Shown here: positions 26,331 through 35,001 of the stretch, in pieces
How positions within the stretch are numbered: the stretch's first letter is position 1
Layout: every line of letters begins with the position of its first letter
Assembly: GCF_900100385.1 (NCBI RefSeq)
Contig: NZ_FNFC01000004.1
Location: 62,001 to 126,000, forward strand
Source of the DNA: Halovenus aranensis
GTDB lineage: Archaea; Halobacteriota; Halobacteria; Halobacteriales; Haloarculaceae
Reading direction: 5' to 3'
DNA: 64,000 nucleotides
Translations under genes and position numbers: made by a program
The notes under the pieces: generated by a model
What the model saw: the letters and a program-made list of their open reading frames with translations, nothing else
Databases searched by the model: none
What the model was told of the DNA's origin: nothing

Positions 26331-27113
26331 ATGAGTGGAGTACTCGACCACACGATGATGCGCGTCAGCGACCTGGAAGCGTCAGTCGATTGGTACGCCT
26401 CGAACCTCGAATACGAGGAGAAAGACCGGTTCGACGGCGACGGCTTCACCATCGTTTACATGGGTCCCGAAGAGATGCACGAGAACGCGGCGATGCTCGA
26501 ACTCACCAGCAACGCGGGCGAGGACGACCTGGAGGTGGGCGACGCCTGGGGCCACATCGCCGTCCGCGTCGAGGACGTCCACGACGCCTACTACGAACTG
26601 ATGGACAGAGGTGTCGAGGACTACCGCCGGCCCGAAGACAACCCCGGCTACGCATTCGTCAAAGACCCCGATGGCCACGAAATCGAAATCGTCGAGCGCG
26701 ACTTCGGCGCGCGCTGGAGCATCGACCACACGATGATTCGCGTCGAGGACGCCGACGAGGCGCTTGGCTACTGGACGCGAAAATTCGAGTACGTCGAGAC
26801 CGGCCGCTGGGAGGCCGACTCCTTTGCAAACTACTTCATGCGACCCGAAGACGCCGCGAAAGAGGCGATGGCGCTCGAACTCACCTACAACTACGACGGG
26901 CGGAGCTACACCATGGGCGACGCCTGGGGGCACCTCTGTGTCCGCGTCGACGACCTCGCCGAGGACTGGGACAAACTCCAGACCCGCGAGGCCCCGGACT
27001 ACCGTGACCCCGAGTCCTGTGACGACCTCTACGCGTTCACGAAAGACCCGGACGGCCACGAAATCGAACTCATCGAGCGCGACCCCGACGCTGACTCGCT
27101 GTTTCCCTTCTGA
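26331..27113 (+). CDS. Tandem VOC (glyoxalase-like) protein
   Basis: 260 residues made of two VOC modules. Module 1 (1-125) has LDHTMMRV, GDAWGHIAVRV and DPDGHEIEIVER; module 2 (129-250) repeats DHTMIRV, GDAWGHLCVRV and DPDGHEIELIER. Each module keeps the His/Glu pattern expected for metal binding, so a glyoxalase I-like metal site in a single-chain two-module protein is plausible. Lactoylglutathione itself is unlikely in an archaeon without glutathione; another thiol adduct such as that of gamma-glutamylcysteine could be the substrate (inference). It ends head-on with the ABC permease stop. Confidence 0.88.
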   Translation: MSGVLDHTMMRVSDLEASVDWYASNLEYEEKDRFDGDGFTIVYMGPEEMHENAAMLELTSNAGEDDLEVGDAWGHIAVRVEDVHDAYYELMDRGVEDYRRPEDNPGYAFVKDPDGHEIEIVERDFGARWSIDHTMIRVEDADEALGYWTRKFEYVETGRWEADSFANYFMRPEDAAKEAMALELTYNYDGRSYTMGDAWGHLCVRVDDLAEDWDKLQTREAPDYRDPESCDDLYAFTKDPDGHEIELIERDPDADSLFPF

Positions 27114-27902
27114 TTACTCGGTCTGGGGGAGTGACCTGGCCGCGAGCACGAACAAAACTGCGGCGAACAGACAGAGAACCCCCAGGTCGAAATACGGATT
27201 CGACGCCGGGAATTGTGCCAGAATAACTCCCTCTTCCATTGTTCCGTCGTACGTGACGGCCCTGAGACCGCGCGTGAGATAGGTCATCGGCGACAGTTCA
27301 AGCGGGAGCCAGCCCGGCAGCATCTCGCTCGAAACGAACGCCTCAGAGAGGAACAACAACGGCACCGCCAGCCCGTTACTGGCCGCGATAACGCCGTCAC
27401 GTGAGTCTGAGAAGCTCCCGAGCATCGCGCCGACCGCACAGAACAGTGCGGTGCCAACGACGACGAAGGGGACGACCAGCCAGAGCTCCGCCGTCAGCAC
27501 AATCGAGGCGCTGGTGCCGGCAACGAGCAAGCCGAGCAACAGGAACGACGCCAGCCCGATGACAGTGGTGTTGACGACGGTCTGAGCGAGCAGCCACTCC
27601 CAGCGCCTGAGCGGCGTCGTGGCGAGTTTCTCGAACTGGCTCCCGTCGCGCTGGCGACTCACTTCACTACCCACTCGCGAGAGGGGCGTAAAGAGGACGA
27701 CGACCGCGATGTAGCCGGCGATATACCAGCTCGGCGGCTCGGCGAAGAGACCGCCGCCGCCGGATTGGGTCTGGACGAGGACGCCAAAGATAACGACAAT
27801 TATTGCTGGGAAGAAGAACGTGAAAAACACGGCCGTCCGCCGACGGAGAAAGCTGTGCCAGCCCGCTCGCGTCGCCGCCGTGATGCGGCTCGTGCGACTC
27901 AT
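27114..27902 (-). CDS. ABC-2 type transporter permease
   Basis: 262 residues with six hydrophobic segments (for example VFFTFFFPAIIVVIFGVLV, SWYIAGYIAVVVLFTPLS and GLASFLLLGLLVAG). It belongs to the ABC-2 class used for drug, polysaccharide or daunorubicin-type export. Its start overlaps the end of the ATPase gene by 4 nt, so the two form one exporter. The substrate cannot be read from the sequence. Confidence 0.88.
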   Translation of the reverse strand: MSRTSRITAATRAGWHSFLRRRTAVFFTFFFPAIIVVIFGVLVQTQSGGGGLFAEPPSWYIAGYIAVVVLFTPLSRVGSEVSRQRDGSQFEKLATTPLRRWEWLLAQTVVNTTVIGLASFLLLGLLVAGTSASIVLTAELWLVVPFVVVGTALFCAVGAMLGSFSDSRDGVIAASNGLAVPLLFLSEAFVSSEMLPGWLPLELSPMTYLTRGLRAVTYDGTMEEGVILAQFPASNPYFDLGVLCLFAAVLFVLAARSLPQTE

Positions 27903-28828
27903 TGGCTCGTCACCTCCGCGGCCGCCGCCTCGACGGAACGTCGCTCGGTGACGTTCTGGTCCGTGAGTTCGAGATAGACGTCTTCGAGGTCGGGGTCAGT
28001 CCAGGTCAGGGAATCCACCGTAGCGCCGGCCGCTTCAGCCTCTGTGACAATCCGGCCGATATCCTCCGGCGGGACGTTCCGGAGTGTGAGCTGCCCGTCC
28101 GCGAGCGAACACTCATACTCGACCCGTCCCGTAACGTCGTCCTCGAACTCTCCGTCGATATACAGCAGGCTATCGCCGCCGTAGGTCTCGATGAGTGCCG
28201 ACGGCGTATCCAGAGCGACGAGTTCACCGTTAGCTAACAGCCCGACACGGTCAGCCAGTTCTTCGGCCTCTTCCATATAGTGTGTCGTGATGAAGATAGT
28301 CGTCCCGTCGGCGGCCAGCTCTTCGAGGAGCTGCCAGAGCTGTCGCCGGCCCGCTGGGTCGATACCGGTCGTCGGTTCGTCGACGACGAGCAGTTCTGGG
28401 TCGTTGACCAGCGCCGTGGCGACGCAGGTCCGGCGCTGTTGTCCCCCTGAAAGGTTCTCGTAGTAGGTGTCTGCGTTCGCTTCCATCCCGACGGCTTCGA
28501 GCAAGGCATCTGCCGGCTCGGGGTCGTCGTAGAGGCCGCCGAAATACGCCAGCAACTCTCGCGCCGTGAGCCGCTCGGGCGGGTCGAAATCCTGCGGGAG
28601 GAGACCGATACGCTCGCCATCTACCGACTGTGGCGATGTGCCAAACAGCTCGACGTGCCCGTCAACCTCGGTCGTACCGGTCAGCGCCCGGACGAGCGTG
28701 GTCTTTCCAGCCCCGTTCGGGCCGACCAGACCGAAGATTTCCCCCTCTGATACGTCGAGAGAGACGCCGTCGAGGGCGACAGTGTCGCCGTACCTCCGAG
28801 AGACATCGTCTGCGACGAGGACAGCCAT
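27899..28828 (-). CDS. ABC-2 type transporter ATP-binding protein
   Basis: 309 residues. Walker A GPNGAGKTTLVRALTG is near residue 36, the Q-loop is LLPQDFDPPERLTARELLAYFGGLY, the signature is LSGGQQRRTCVATALV and Walker B is ELLVVDEPTTGIDPAGRR, with a switch histidine in ITTHYMEEAEELADR. The last 90 or so residues form a C-terminal DrrA-type domain. It powers the permease encoded by the overlapping downstream gene, most likely for export of an unknown substrate. Confidence 0.92.
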   Translation of the reverse strand: MAVLVADDVSRRYGDTVALDGVSLDVSEGEIFGLVGPNGAGKTTLVRALTGTTEVDGHVELFGTSPQSVDGERIGLLPQDFDPPERLTARELLAYFGGLYDDPEPADALLEAVGMEANADTYYENLSGGQQRRTCVATALVNDPELLVVDEPTTGIDPAGRRQLWQLLEELAADGTTIFITTHYMEEAEELADRVGLLANGELVALDTPSALIETYGGDSLLYIDGEFEDDVTGRVEYECSLADGQLTLRNVPPEDIGRIVTEAEAAGATVDSLTWTDPDLEDVYLELTDQNVTERRSVEAAAAEVTSQ

Positions 28829-28875
28829 ATCTGACCGTTCGTACGGGTGCCAAAAGGTGATTCGATTGTCTGGCG

Positions 28876-29106
28876 TTAGACGGCCGAACGAACGTCCCGG
28901 GCAATTTCGTCGACGTCGAACTCGTCGTCTTCCTTGTCGAAGACCGTCTCGCCGTCGACGTGTACTGTGAAGACACCGTGGTCACCCATGACCAGTGAGA
29001 GTTCCTCCAGTTCTCCCTCGACGGCGTTGAGGATTGCTTCCTGAACGTCAAGCGCGCGGTCTCTGAATCCACACGGAACGCAGTACTCGATGGTAACCTC
29101 TGACAT
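28876..29106 (-). CDS. Rdx/SelW-family thioredoxin-like protein
   Basis: 76 residues from the ATG at 29106 (MSEVTIEYC). It has the redox motif CVPC at the end of the first strand, where eukaryotic SelW/SelT/SelH have CxxU, followed by the family pattern of a central helix and VFTVHVDGETVFDKE. The likely role is thiol redox chemistry, but targets are unknown. A longer frame to 29139 adds 11 residues without family support. It lies 47 nt upstream of the ABC ATPase gene in the same direction. Confidence 0.82.
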   Translation of the reverse strand: MSEVTIEYCVPCGFRDRALDVQEAILNAVEGELEELSLVMGDHGVFTVHVDGETVFDKEDDEFDVDEIARDVRSAV

Positions 29107-29151
29107 GACAGGCGTCAGTTGCCACGGCACAGCAAACAATGTTGTGTCTCG

Positions 29152-29910
29152 TTACGACTCCATCGGTGTCGAACACCGCATACAGAGGACGCTATCGCCG
29201 ACCCAGTTGACATCCGTCGCGTCGCAGGCGGGACAGGTGTAGGTCGCGTTGTTGTACTCGGTCGTGCCACGCGGTGCGGCGAGATATCCGTCGTCGACGG
29301 CCGACTCGACTAACGTCGGGAAGCGCTGTCGCTTCAGCTTCGCCCTGTGTGCGAGAAACTGGCCCGGTGACGAGGGGTCACCGCCGTGGAGGTCATCCCA
29401 CGTTATCGGAATTTCGCCGTTTGCCGTGCTCCGGGCGACCTGCTGGAGCACTGTCGTCGCCGCCTGAAACAGCGGCGTTGTCGACCGGAACTGTGGGTCC
29501 TCTGTCGCTCGTCCCGCCTCGCGGTATGCCTCGACTGCCTCGGCGTATGTGTCTGCCGTCTCGCCGAGGTCTCCTGCCGTGTGGGCGTCTGCGACCAGTT
29601 CCAGCAGACAGGCCTGCTGGGCTGGATGGTCGAGAACTGCCCGGAAGTCTGTGGCGACAGCGCGCGCTTCGGTCGCGCGGTCGGTCGCCCGCATCGCGTT
29701 ACCGGCGACACGATAACAGAGCGCGCTCGTCACCAGATGGCCGAGTCCTTTACCGACCCAGCCTTTTGAGTCAGCCACAAAGGGGTCCCGTTCTGGTCGC
29801 GGCTCCGCGAGTATCTGCCACCCAGCGCGTGCGTATTGGTCGCCCGCAGTTTCGTATTCGCGGGCCGCAAGGGAAGCAACAGCCTCGTCGTAGACGTCTG
29901 TCGTACTCAT
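29152..29910 (-). CDS. Helical-repeat protein with C-terminal zinc ribbon
   Basis: 252 residues, function not recognised. The first 150 residues are helical with a TPR-like rhythm (EYETAGDQYARAGW, then DLGETADTYAEAVEAYREAGR). The last 35 carry a four-cysteine zinc ribbon, CPACDATDVNW then CMRCSTPM. The order suggests a scaffold that binds a partner and a nucleic acid or protein through the ribbon (inference). It is 45 nt upstream of the Rdx gene in the same direction. Confidence 0.6.
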   Translation of the reverse strand: MSTTDVYDEAVASLAAREYETAGDQYARAGWQILAEPRPERDPFVADSKGWVGKGLGHLVTSALCYRVAGNAMRATDRATEARAVATDFRAVLDHPAQQACLLELVADAHTAGDLGETADTYAEAVEAYREAGRATEDPQFRSTTPLFQAATTVLQQVARSTANGEIPITWDDLHGGDPSSPGQFLAHRAKLKRQRFPTLVESAVDDGYLAAPRGTTEYNNATYTCPACDATDVNWVGDSVLCMRCSTPMES

Positions 29911-29960
29911 GTCTCATAGTCGGTGTCCTGCAACACAAGTGTTCCCGTTCAGGGCCGACG

Positions 29961-31409
29961 CTACAGCGCCATCGCGTCGACAACAATAGCGATGAGGAAC
30001 AGTCCGAGATAGGCGTTCGAGGCATGGAAGGCCTTGAACGCGGCCGCCTCGGTCTGCTCGCGGTGGAGCCTGACAACCATCGCCAGGAAGACAGTGCCGA
30101 CGATAACTGTCGTGGCAGCGGTTAGCCAGCCCAGGTCCGCCACCCAGATGAGCATGCTCCCGACGGCGAGGGTCGCTCCAAGCCAGAAGAGGATGTGTTT
30201 GCGAGTGGTCGTCTCGCCGCGGACGACCGGCATCATCGGGAAGCCGCCGCGCTCGTAGTCGTCTCTGTAGGCGAGCGCGAGGTTATAGAAGTGCGAGGGG
30301 GTCCAAACGAAGATGAGACCAGCCAACAACAGCGCCGCTACGTCGATGCGGCCGGTGACGGCGGTCCAGCCGATGAGCGCCGGTAACGAGCCCGCCGCGC
30401 CGCCAAGCACCGTGTTCTGGACTGTATTTGGTTTCAGGATGAGCGTGTAGACGATGCTGTAAAACAGGATTGCGACCAGGCCAAGCGCCGCCGCGAGCAC
30501 GTTCGTCTGCAGGAAGACGAATACAGAGAGTCCTGTCAGAAGGAAGCCGAACGCGAGCGCGTTGCGCTCGGGGACCTGGTGCGTCGCCAGCGGCCGGTCG
30601 TTCGTCCGCGACATCCGCTTGTCGCGGTCGCGTTCGAGCACGTGATTGAACGTCCCGCTCGCGCCGATAGAGAGAACGCCACCGCCGAGCGTGTAGACGA
30701 TAGTCGGAACGTCAACTGACCAGCCGCTTGCGGCAGCCAGCGCTATCGCCGCGGCGGCGACGAGTGAGAGCAGCCACATGAGCCGTGGCTTCATCAGCCG
30801 GAAGTACGCGAACGCCCGCTCCCGGAGGCGAACACTCAGGGAGCGCTGGGTGAGCGGTGTCACCGGCTCCTCGGAAGTGTCGTCGTCTTCGATCGGGGCC
30901 GGTTCGAGGTCCTCGGTCGGGATACCGGCCTCGCTGTCGCCAGTCTCGGATTCGAGATGCCAGGCCAGCGAGAGCAACAGTGTGCCGAAGATAGCGATGC
31001 CGACAAGCAGGTGTAGTCCGGGCGCGAACGCCAGCGAGGGCGATGTCGCCATGAACGCGCCGACAGCGACCTGGGCGGGGTACAAGATGAGTGCGAGTGC
31101 CGCCGTCGCCCGCGTGCGCCGGTCACCACCTGATTTGAGTATCGCGACGCCCGCAATCAACACGATAAATCCGACAACACCCGCGAGTATCCGGTGGCCG
31201 AGGGCGACTGCGACCGCCGGGTCGGTGAGAGCGCCGCTACAGGCCGGCCACGTCGAACAGGCTGCTGCGGCGTCCGCGAGTGACGCCGTTGCACCCACGA
31301 CGACCAGCACGTAGACACCGACGACAGCCATCGAAAGCCATCCCGTCGGTGTCGGCGGCCCAGACGGTACGAGAGACGAAAATCGTGACGAGAGCCCACC
31401 AGTAGCCAT
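29961..31409 (-). CDS. ctaB: Fused half-size heme A synthase-like domain and protoheme IX farnesyltransferase
   Basis: 482 residues. The N-terminal part (about 1-160) is a four-segment CtaA/COX15-like domain with GHRILAGVVGF and APGLHLLVGIA, the His residues expected to bind heme. The C-terminal part (about 195-482) is a UbiA-type prenyltransferase with the Asp-rich motif NHVLERDRDKRM and a later AYRDDYERGGFPMMPV; it makes heme O from protoheme. An acidic linker joins them. A TATA-like element (minus strand GCATAAG) about 28 nt before the ATG overlaps the btuD stop, so the gene can be read alone. The N-terminal half is only half the length of bacterial CtaA, so its activity is uncertain. Confidence 0.85.
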   Translation of the reverse strand: MATGGLSSRFSSLVPSGPPTPTGWLSMAVVGVYVLVVVGATASLADAAAACSTWPACSGALTDPAVAVALGHRILAGVVGFIVLIAGVAILKSGGDRRTRATAALALILYPAQVAVGAFMATSPSLAFAPGLHLLVGIAIFGTLLLSLAWHLESETGDSEAGIPTEDLEPAPIEDDDTSEEPVTPLTQRSLSVRLRERAFAYFRLMKPRLMWLLSLVAAAAIALAAASGWSVDVPTIVYTLGGGVLSIGASGTFNHVLERDRDKRMSRTNDRPLATHQVPERNALAFGFLLTGLSVFVFLQTNVLAAALGLVAILFYSIVYTLILKPNTVQNTVLGGAAGSLPALIGWTAVTGRIDVAALLLAGLIFVWTPSHFYNLALAYRDDYERGGFPMMPVVRGETTTRKHILFWLGATLAVGSMLIWVADLGWLTAATTVIVGTVFLAMVVRLHREQTEAAAFKAFHASNAYLGLFLIAIVVDAMAL

Positions 31410-31430
31410 TGCTAGCTACTTCGGGAGGAA

Positions 31431-32642
31431 CTACTTATGCGGTGCGTTTTTTCCCGGTGAGTTGGAACGGATACCGCCGTCTAGTTGCTCGGTAACAGCT
31501 GTCACGAGCGCGGGCACAGCGGTGTCGTCCACCCGGCCACCGTCGACGCGCGCGGCGACTGAGCCGTGGCCCTCGGCACGTACCTGTACCGTGCTATCGG
31601 TGGCTTCGGCAACCAACTGGCCCCCAGGGCCGTCTGTCACGACGACCGCCTCTGCGGCTCGGGCGTTTGTTAGCGCATCATCGAGTGCCTCGCCGGGCTG
31701 TCGGAACGCGGGGGCTGTCGTCACCTCGATATAGAGCTGGTCACACAGCGAGACGACCGCGTCCCCTGCGGGGACTGGGCCGGCGGTCACGTCGAACCCG
31801 GCCTTCCAAAGTGACCTCACCGCCTCGACTCCCGGCTCGCCGCCTCCAGCGACGTGTACGTGGCTGTCGCGGTCGGGACGGTCCGACAGCGCGGCGACGG
31901 TCGGAGTGCCAGTCACAGGGTTGCGAGTCACGGCGGTCTCGGTCTCGAATGCGTCGGCCAGTTGGCTGTCTCGGAGCACCGTCTCAGGTGGTCCTTGTGC
32001 GGCGATAGTCCCGTCGTGCAAAAGCACCAGCCTGTCACAGAAGCGGGCCGCCAAATCGAGGTCGTGAATCGCGGCGAGTGCCGCCCGACCTTCCTCGACC
32101 AAGTCCGCGACGAGATTCAGCACGCGCACCTGATGGTTGATATCGAGACTCGCCGTCGGCTCGTCCAGCAGGAGTGCGTCCGGTTCCTGGGCGAGTGCGC
32201 GAGCGAGCAGGACCCGCTGGCGTTCGCCGCCACTGAGGTCGTCGACCCGGCGGTCCCGGAGGTGGGTCGTCTCCGTCCGTTCGAGTGCCGCCTCGACCGG
32301 GTCACCGTCGTCAGACCAGTCCAGACGGGACCGGTGTGGGGTCCGACCCATCTCGATTATCTCTTCTGCGCGGAACGAGAAGCCGACGTGCGTGTCCTGT
32401 GGCACAGTCGCCAGCCGACGGCTGACGGCGCGCGAGGAGAGCTCGGACAGTGGGTCACCGTCGAGAGTAACCTCTCCCTCGTCTGGGTCGAGCAGGCCGT
32501 TAATGACCCTGAGCAGCGTCGTCTTGCCTGCACCGTTCGGACCGACCAGAGCGACGAACTCACCGGGGTCGACGCGCAGGTCGATATCTTCGAGCACCGA
32601 TACCTCCCCGAACGTCCGGGCGGCGCTGTCGACGCGAATCAC
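31431..32642 (-). CDS. btuD: Cobalamin/heme-type ABC importer ATPase with C-terminal extension
   Basis: 403 residues. The ATPase domain has Walker A GPNGAGKTTLLRVINGLL, signature LSGGERQRVLLARAL, Walker B ALLLDEPTASLDINHQ and the switch region AAIHDLDLAARFC. Beyond about residue 255 there is an additional 140-residue alpha/beta domain (SHVHVAGGGEPGVEAVRSLWKAGFDVTAGPVPAGD) not found in bacterial BtuD. It overlaps btuC by 4 nt. Similar extended ATPases are known from other haloarchaea, where the transporter imports cobamides. The position next to heme biosynthesis leaves heme as a possible substrate. Confidence 0.9.
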   Translation of the reverse strand: MIRVDSAARTFGEVSVLEDIDLRVDPGEFVALVGPNGAGKTTLLRVINGLLDPDEGEVTLDGDPLSELSSRAVSRRLATVPQDTHVGFSFRAEEIIEMGRTPHRSRLDWSDDGDPVEAALERTETTHLRDRRVDDLSGGERQRVLLARALAQEPDALLLDEPTASLDINHQVRVLNLVADLVEEGRAALAAIHDLDLAARFCDRLVLLHDGTIAAQGPPETVLRDSQLADAFETETAVTRNPVTGTPTVAALSDRPDRDSHVHVAGGGEPGVEAVRSLWKAGFDVTAGPVPAGDAVVSLCDQLYIEVTTAPAFRQPGEALDDALTNARAAEAVVVTDGPGGQLVAEATDSTVQVRAEGHGSVAARVDGGRVDDTAVPALVTAVTEQLDGGIRSNSPGKNAPHK

Positions 32643-33733
32643 AGAGAATGCACCTCGCGTTGCCGGAGCAAAAAGAGAAAGAAGGGCGCGCCGACCGCAG
32701 CAGTGACGATACCGACCGGCACCTCGGCTGGACCGGCACGAGCGACTGTGTCAGCGAGCACGAGGAAGGTCGCGCCGGCGAGCGCGCTCGTTGGGATGAG
32801 AATCCGGTGGTCGGGACCGACGATGAGACGCATCACGTGTGGGACCACCAGACCGACGAAGCCGATTGGGCCGGCGACGGCAACGCCGGCGGCCGTAATC
32901 ACGGCCGAGCCGCCGAGCAGTATCCGTTTCGTCCACTCGACATCGATACCCAGCGCGTGTGCGTCTTCCTCGCCGAGCAACATCACGTTCAGGTCTCGGG
33001 CGTAGGCGAGCAGTGCCACGAACAGGAGTACTGTCAGCGGGAGCGTTATCTCGACTTCGCTCCACTGGCTGTTACTCAGATGGCCCATGAGCCAGACGAC
33101 GACCTGCTCCATGCTGTTGCCTGACTGCAAGAGCATATACGAAATGGCCGCGCCGAGGAACGTCTGGATAGCTACCCCCGCGAGCAACAGCGTTGCCACC
33201 GGCGTTCGACCGTTCTCTGTTGCGATGACGTAGACGGCGAAGGCGGTGACGATCGCACTGGCAAACGCCGCGGCCTGGAGCGGTGCCGACAGCGAGAAGG
33301 CGATGACTGCGACCGCGCCGACCGCTGCGCCCGAGGAGACGCCGATTATCGAGGGGTCGGCCATCGGATTCCTGAAAAAGCCCTGCATGACGGTCCCAGC
33401 CGTCGAGAGGCCGAAGCCGACGACGGCTCCCAGAACGATTCGCGGGAGCCGAAGGCGGCCCACAATCAACTGTTCGGTCTCGGGAACGTCGAACGAGAAA
33501 AGGCCGGTGTAAGATACGTCGACGCTGGGGACCGGAACCGAGAGACCGGCCAGAGCGGCGTCACTGAGGCCGACCGAGAGGCCTGCAGGGACCGCAACCG
33601 TGTTCAGTGTCGCGCGTGCAACCGTCGGCACGTCGACCCTGACAGGACCCAGACCGGCACTCACCAGAATCGTCGCGCACAACAGTGCGAACAGGCCACC
33701 GGACCAGACGACCGCTCGCGTCGCGACTCGCAT
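32639..33733 (-). CDS. btuC: Cobalamin/iron-siderophore type ABC importer permease
   Basis: 364 residues from the ATG at 33733 (MRVATRAVVW); the longer frame to 33919 overlaps btuF on the other strand and is unlikely. It is a FecCD/BtuC permease with about ten membrane segments, and the family motifs LRLPRIVLGAVVGFGLSTAGTVMQGFFRNPMADPSIIGVSSGA and GPIGFVGLVVPHVMR are visible. It works with BtuD (overlapping by 4 nt) and with the binding protein encoded divergently 59 nt away. Confidence 0.92.
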   Translation of the reverse strand: MRVATRAVVWSGGLFALLCATILVSAGLGPVRVDVPTVARATLNTVAVPAGLSVGLSDAALAGLSVPVPSVDVSYTGLFSFDVPETEQLIVGRLRLPRIVLGAVVGFGLSTAGTVMQGFFRNPMADPSIIGVSSGAAVGAVAVIAFSLSAPLQAAAFASAIVTAFAVYVIATENGRTPVATLLLAGVAIQTFLGAAISYMLLQSGNSMEQVVVWLMGHLSNSQWSEVEITLPLTVLLFVALLAYARDLNVMLLGEEDAHALGIDVEWTKRILLGGSAVITAAGVAVAGPIGFVGLVVPHVMRLIVGPDHRILIPTSALAGATFLVLADTVARAGPAEVPVGIVTAAVGAPFFLFLLRQREVHSL

Positions 33734-33759
33734 TACTCGCAAGTGGATTTGCTTTAGAT

Positions 33760-33767
33760 AAATATTT
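33760..33767. promoter_or_regulatory. Symmetric TATA element shared by btuC and btuF
   Basis: AAATATTT is a perfect palindrome placed almost exactly midway between the two divergent start codons: its centre is about 30 nt from the btuC ATG at 33733 and about 30 nt from the btuF ATG at 33793. Each gene is therefore at the distance expected for a leaderless archaeal transcript. The two flanks differ, so each orientation may have its own BRE. Confidence 0.55.
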
Positions 33768-33792
33768 GTTGCATAGACACCGAGGGCGAGAT

Positions 33793-34956
33793 ATGCATCG
33801 AACAGATGTGTTTGTGTTGGTGGCTGTCGTCGCAGGCCTGGTACTGGCCGGCGGCGTCGTCGCCGCAGATAGCGGACCAGAGACGAGTACAACGACACAG
33901 CTATCCTGTGAGTTCCCACAGGAGGTCGAAGACGGCGGGGGTGAGACGGTCACGGTCGAACAAGAGCCAGAGGACGTGGTCGTCCTCGCGCCGAACAACG
34001 CCCAGCACATGTGGGAGATTGGGGCCAAAGACAAAGTCGTCGGGATGCCGGTGAATCAGTTCACCTCCTACCTCAACGGGAGCGAGGAGCGGACGAACGT
34101 CGTCGACGAGCGGGGCTTCCCCGTCACAGAAGAGGTCGTTAACCTCGAACCAGACCTCGTCATCGCGGCAGATATCATCTCTGAGGACACTGTCACACAG
34201 CTCCGTAATGCCGGCCTCACGGTCTACCAGTCACCGCTGTTGACTGGTGTCGAGGACATGCTGAGCGAGGTCGAGCGGGTCGGCCAGCTCGTCGGCGAGT
34301 GTGAGGGCGCGTCCGAGACCGTCGAGGAGACACGCCAGCGCATGAGCGAGATTGCAAACGCCGTCGCCGACGAGGAGGCTCCCACGGTCTACTACGACCT
34401 TGGGTTCCCGTTTACGGTCGGTGAGGGGACACTCGAAAACGAACTCATCACGATGGCCGGCGGCGACAACATCGCCAGCGAGGCCGGCGAGAGCTACTTC
34501 CAGATTAGCGAGGAAGTCGTCGCAACGAACGACCCCGAGTGGCTCGTCTTGCGGCAGGGCGCACCGATTCCGGACGTGACGGCAATCCAGGAGTCGACCG
34601 CGGTGCAGGAAGACCAGATTATCCGTGTCAATCCGAACTACATCAGCCAACACGGCCCCCGTAACGTGATTCCGCTGCGGCAGATGGCCGAGGCGTTCCA
34701 CCCAGACGCGATGGCAGAGCTGGACGCCACGCCGACACCGACACCGACGGCGACGCCCACTGCGTCGCCAACTGCGACCGCAACTGAAGCGACGACCCCA
34801 GAGCCAACGGCGACCGAGACGCCGATGGAGTCGGCTACAGCCACGATGACGCCGACAGAAAGCGGTGACGCGGACGGCGACGGTGCCGGATTTGCCGTCG
34901 TCAGCGCGGTGATGGCACTACTGACGGTCTCGCTGTTCGCCCGCTACCGACGCTAA
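33793..34956 (+). CDS. btuF: Cobalamin/heme-type substrate-binding protein, surface anchored
   Basis: 387 residues. A signal peptide (about 1-25, VFVLVAVVAGLVLAGGVVA) leads into a BtuF-like two-lobed binding domain (VVVLAPNNAQHMWEIGAKDKVVGMP, then EPDLVIAADI). A Thr/Pro/Ala-rich linker with repeated TPTPTPT units spans about residues 315-360. The C-terminus is a PGF-CTERM-like sorting signal in variant form: GDGAGFAVVSAVMALL then an RYRR tail, with GAGF at the position usually held by PGF. An archaeosortase would remove the tail and attach a lipid. The start at 33793 is preceded by the shared TATA. The substrate is a cobamide or heme; this cannot be told from the sequence. Confidence 0.87.
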   Translation: MHRTDVFVLVAVVAGLVLAGGVVAADSGPETSTTTQLSCEFPQEVEDGGGETVTVEQEPEDVVVLAPNNAQHMWEIGAKDKVVGMPVNQFTSYLNGSEERTNVVDERGFPVTEEVVNLEPDLVIAADIISEDTVTQLRNAGLTVYQSPLLTGVEDMLSEVERVGQLVGECEGASETVEETRQRMSEIANAVADEEAPTVYYDLGFPFTVGEGTLENELITMAGGDNIASEAGESYFQISEEVVATNDPEWLVLRQGAPIPDVTAIQESTAVQEDQIIRVNPNYISQHGPRNVIPLRQMAEAFHPDAMAELDATPTPTPTATPTASPTATATEATTPEPTATETPMESATATMTPTESGDADGDGAGFAVVSAVMALLTVSLFARYRR

Positions 34957-34982
34957 CCGCATAGCGGTGTCTACTTTTTTCT
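34956..34982 (+). terminator. Hairpin and T-run after btuF
   Basis: A 5-bp stem ACCGC/GCGGT with a 3-nt loop directly follows the btuF stop codon, and a run of six T begins about 7 nt after the stem. The layout matches a simple archaeal intrinsic terminator, where the T-run matters most. maoC starts about 20 nt further on. Confidence 0.45.
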
Positions 34983-35001
34983 GGACACCGATGGCACGTC
35001 T

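Noticed and set aside
34730-34870. Tandem DNA repeats in btuF
   Set aside because: They encode the Thr/Pro-rich wall-spanning linker common in anchored haloarchaeal binding proteins, not a mobile or CRISPR-like repeat.
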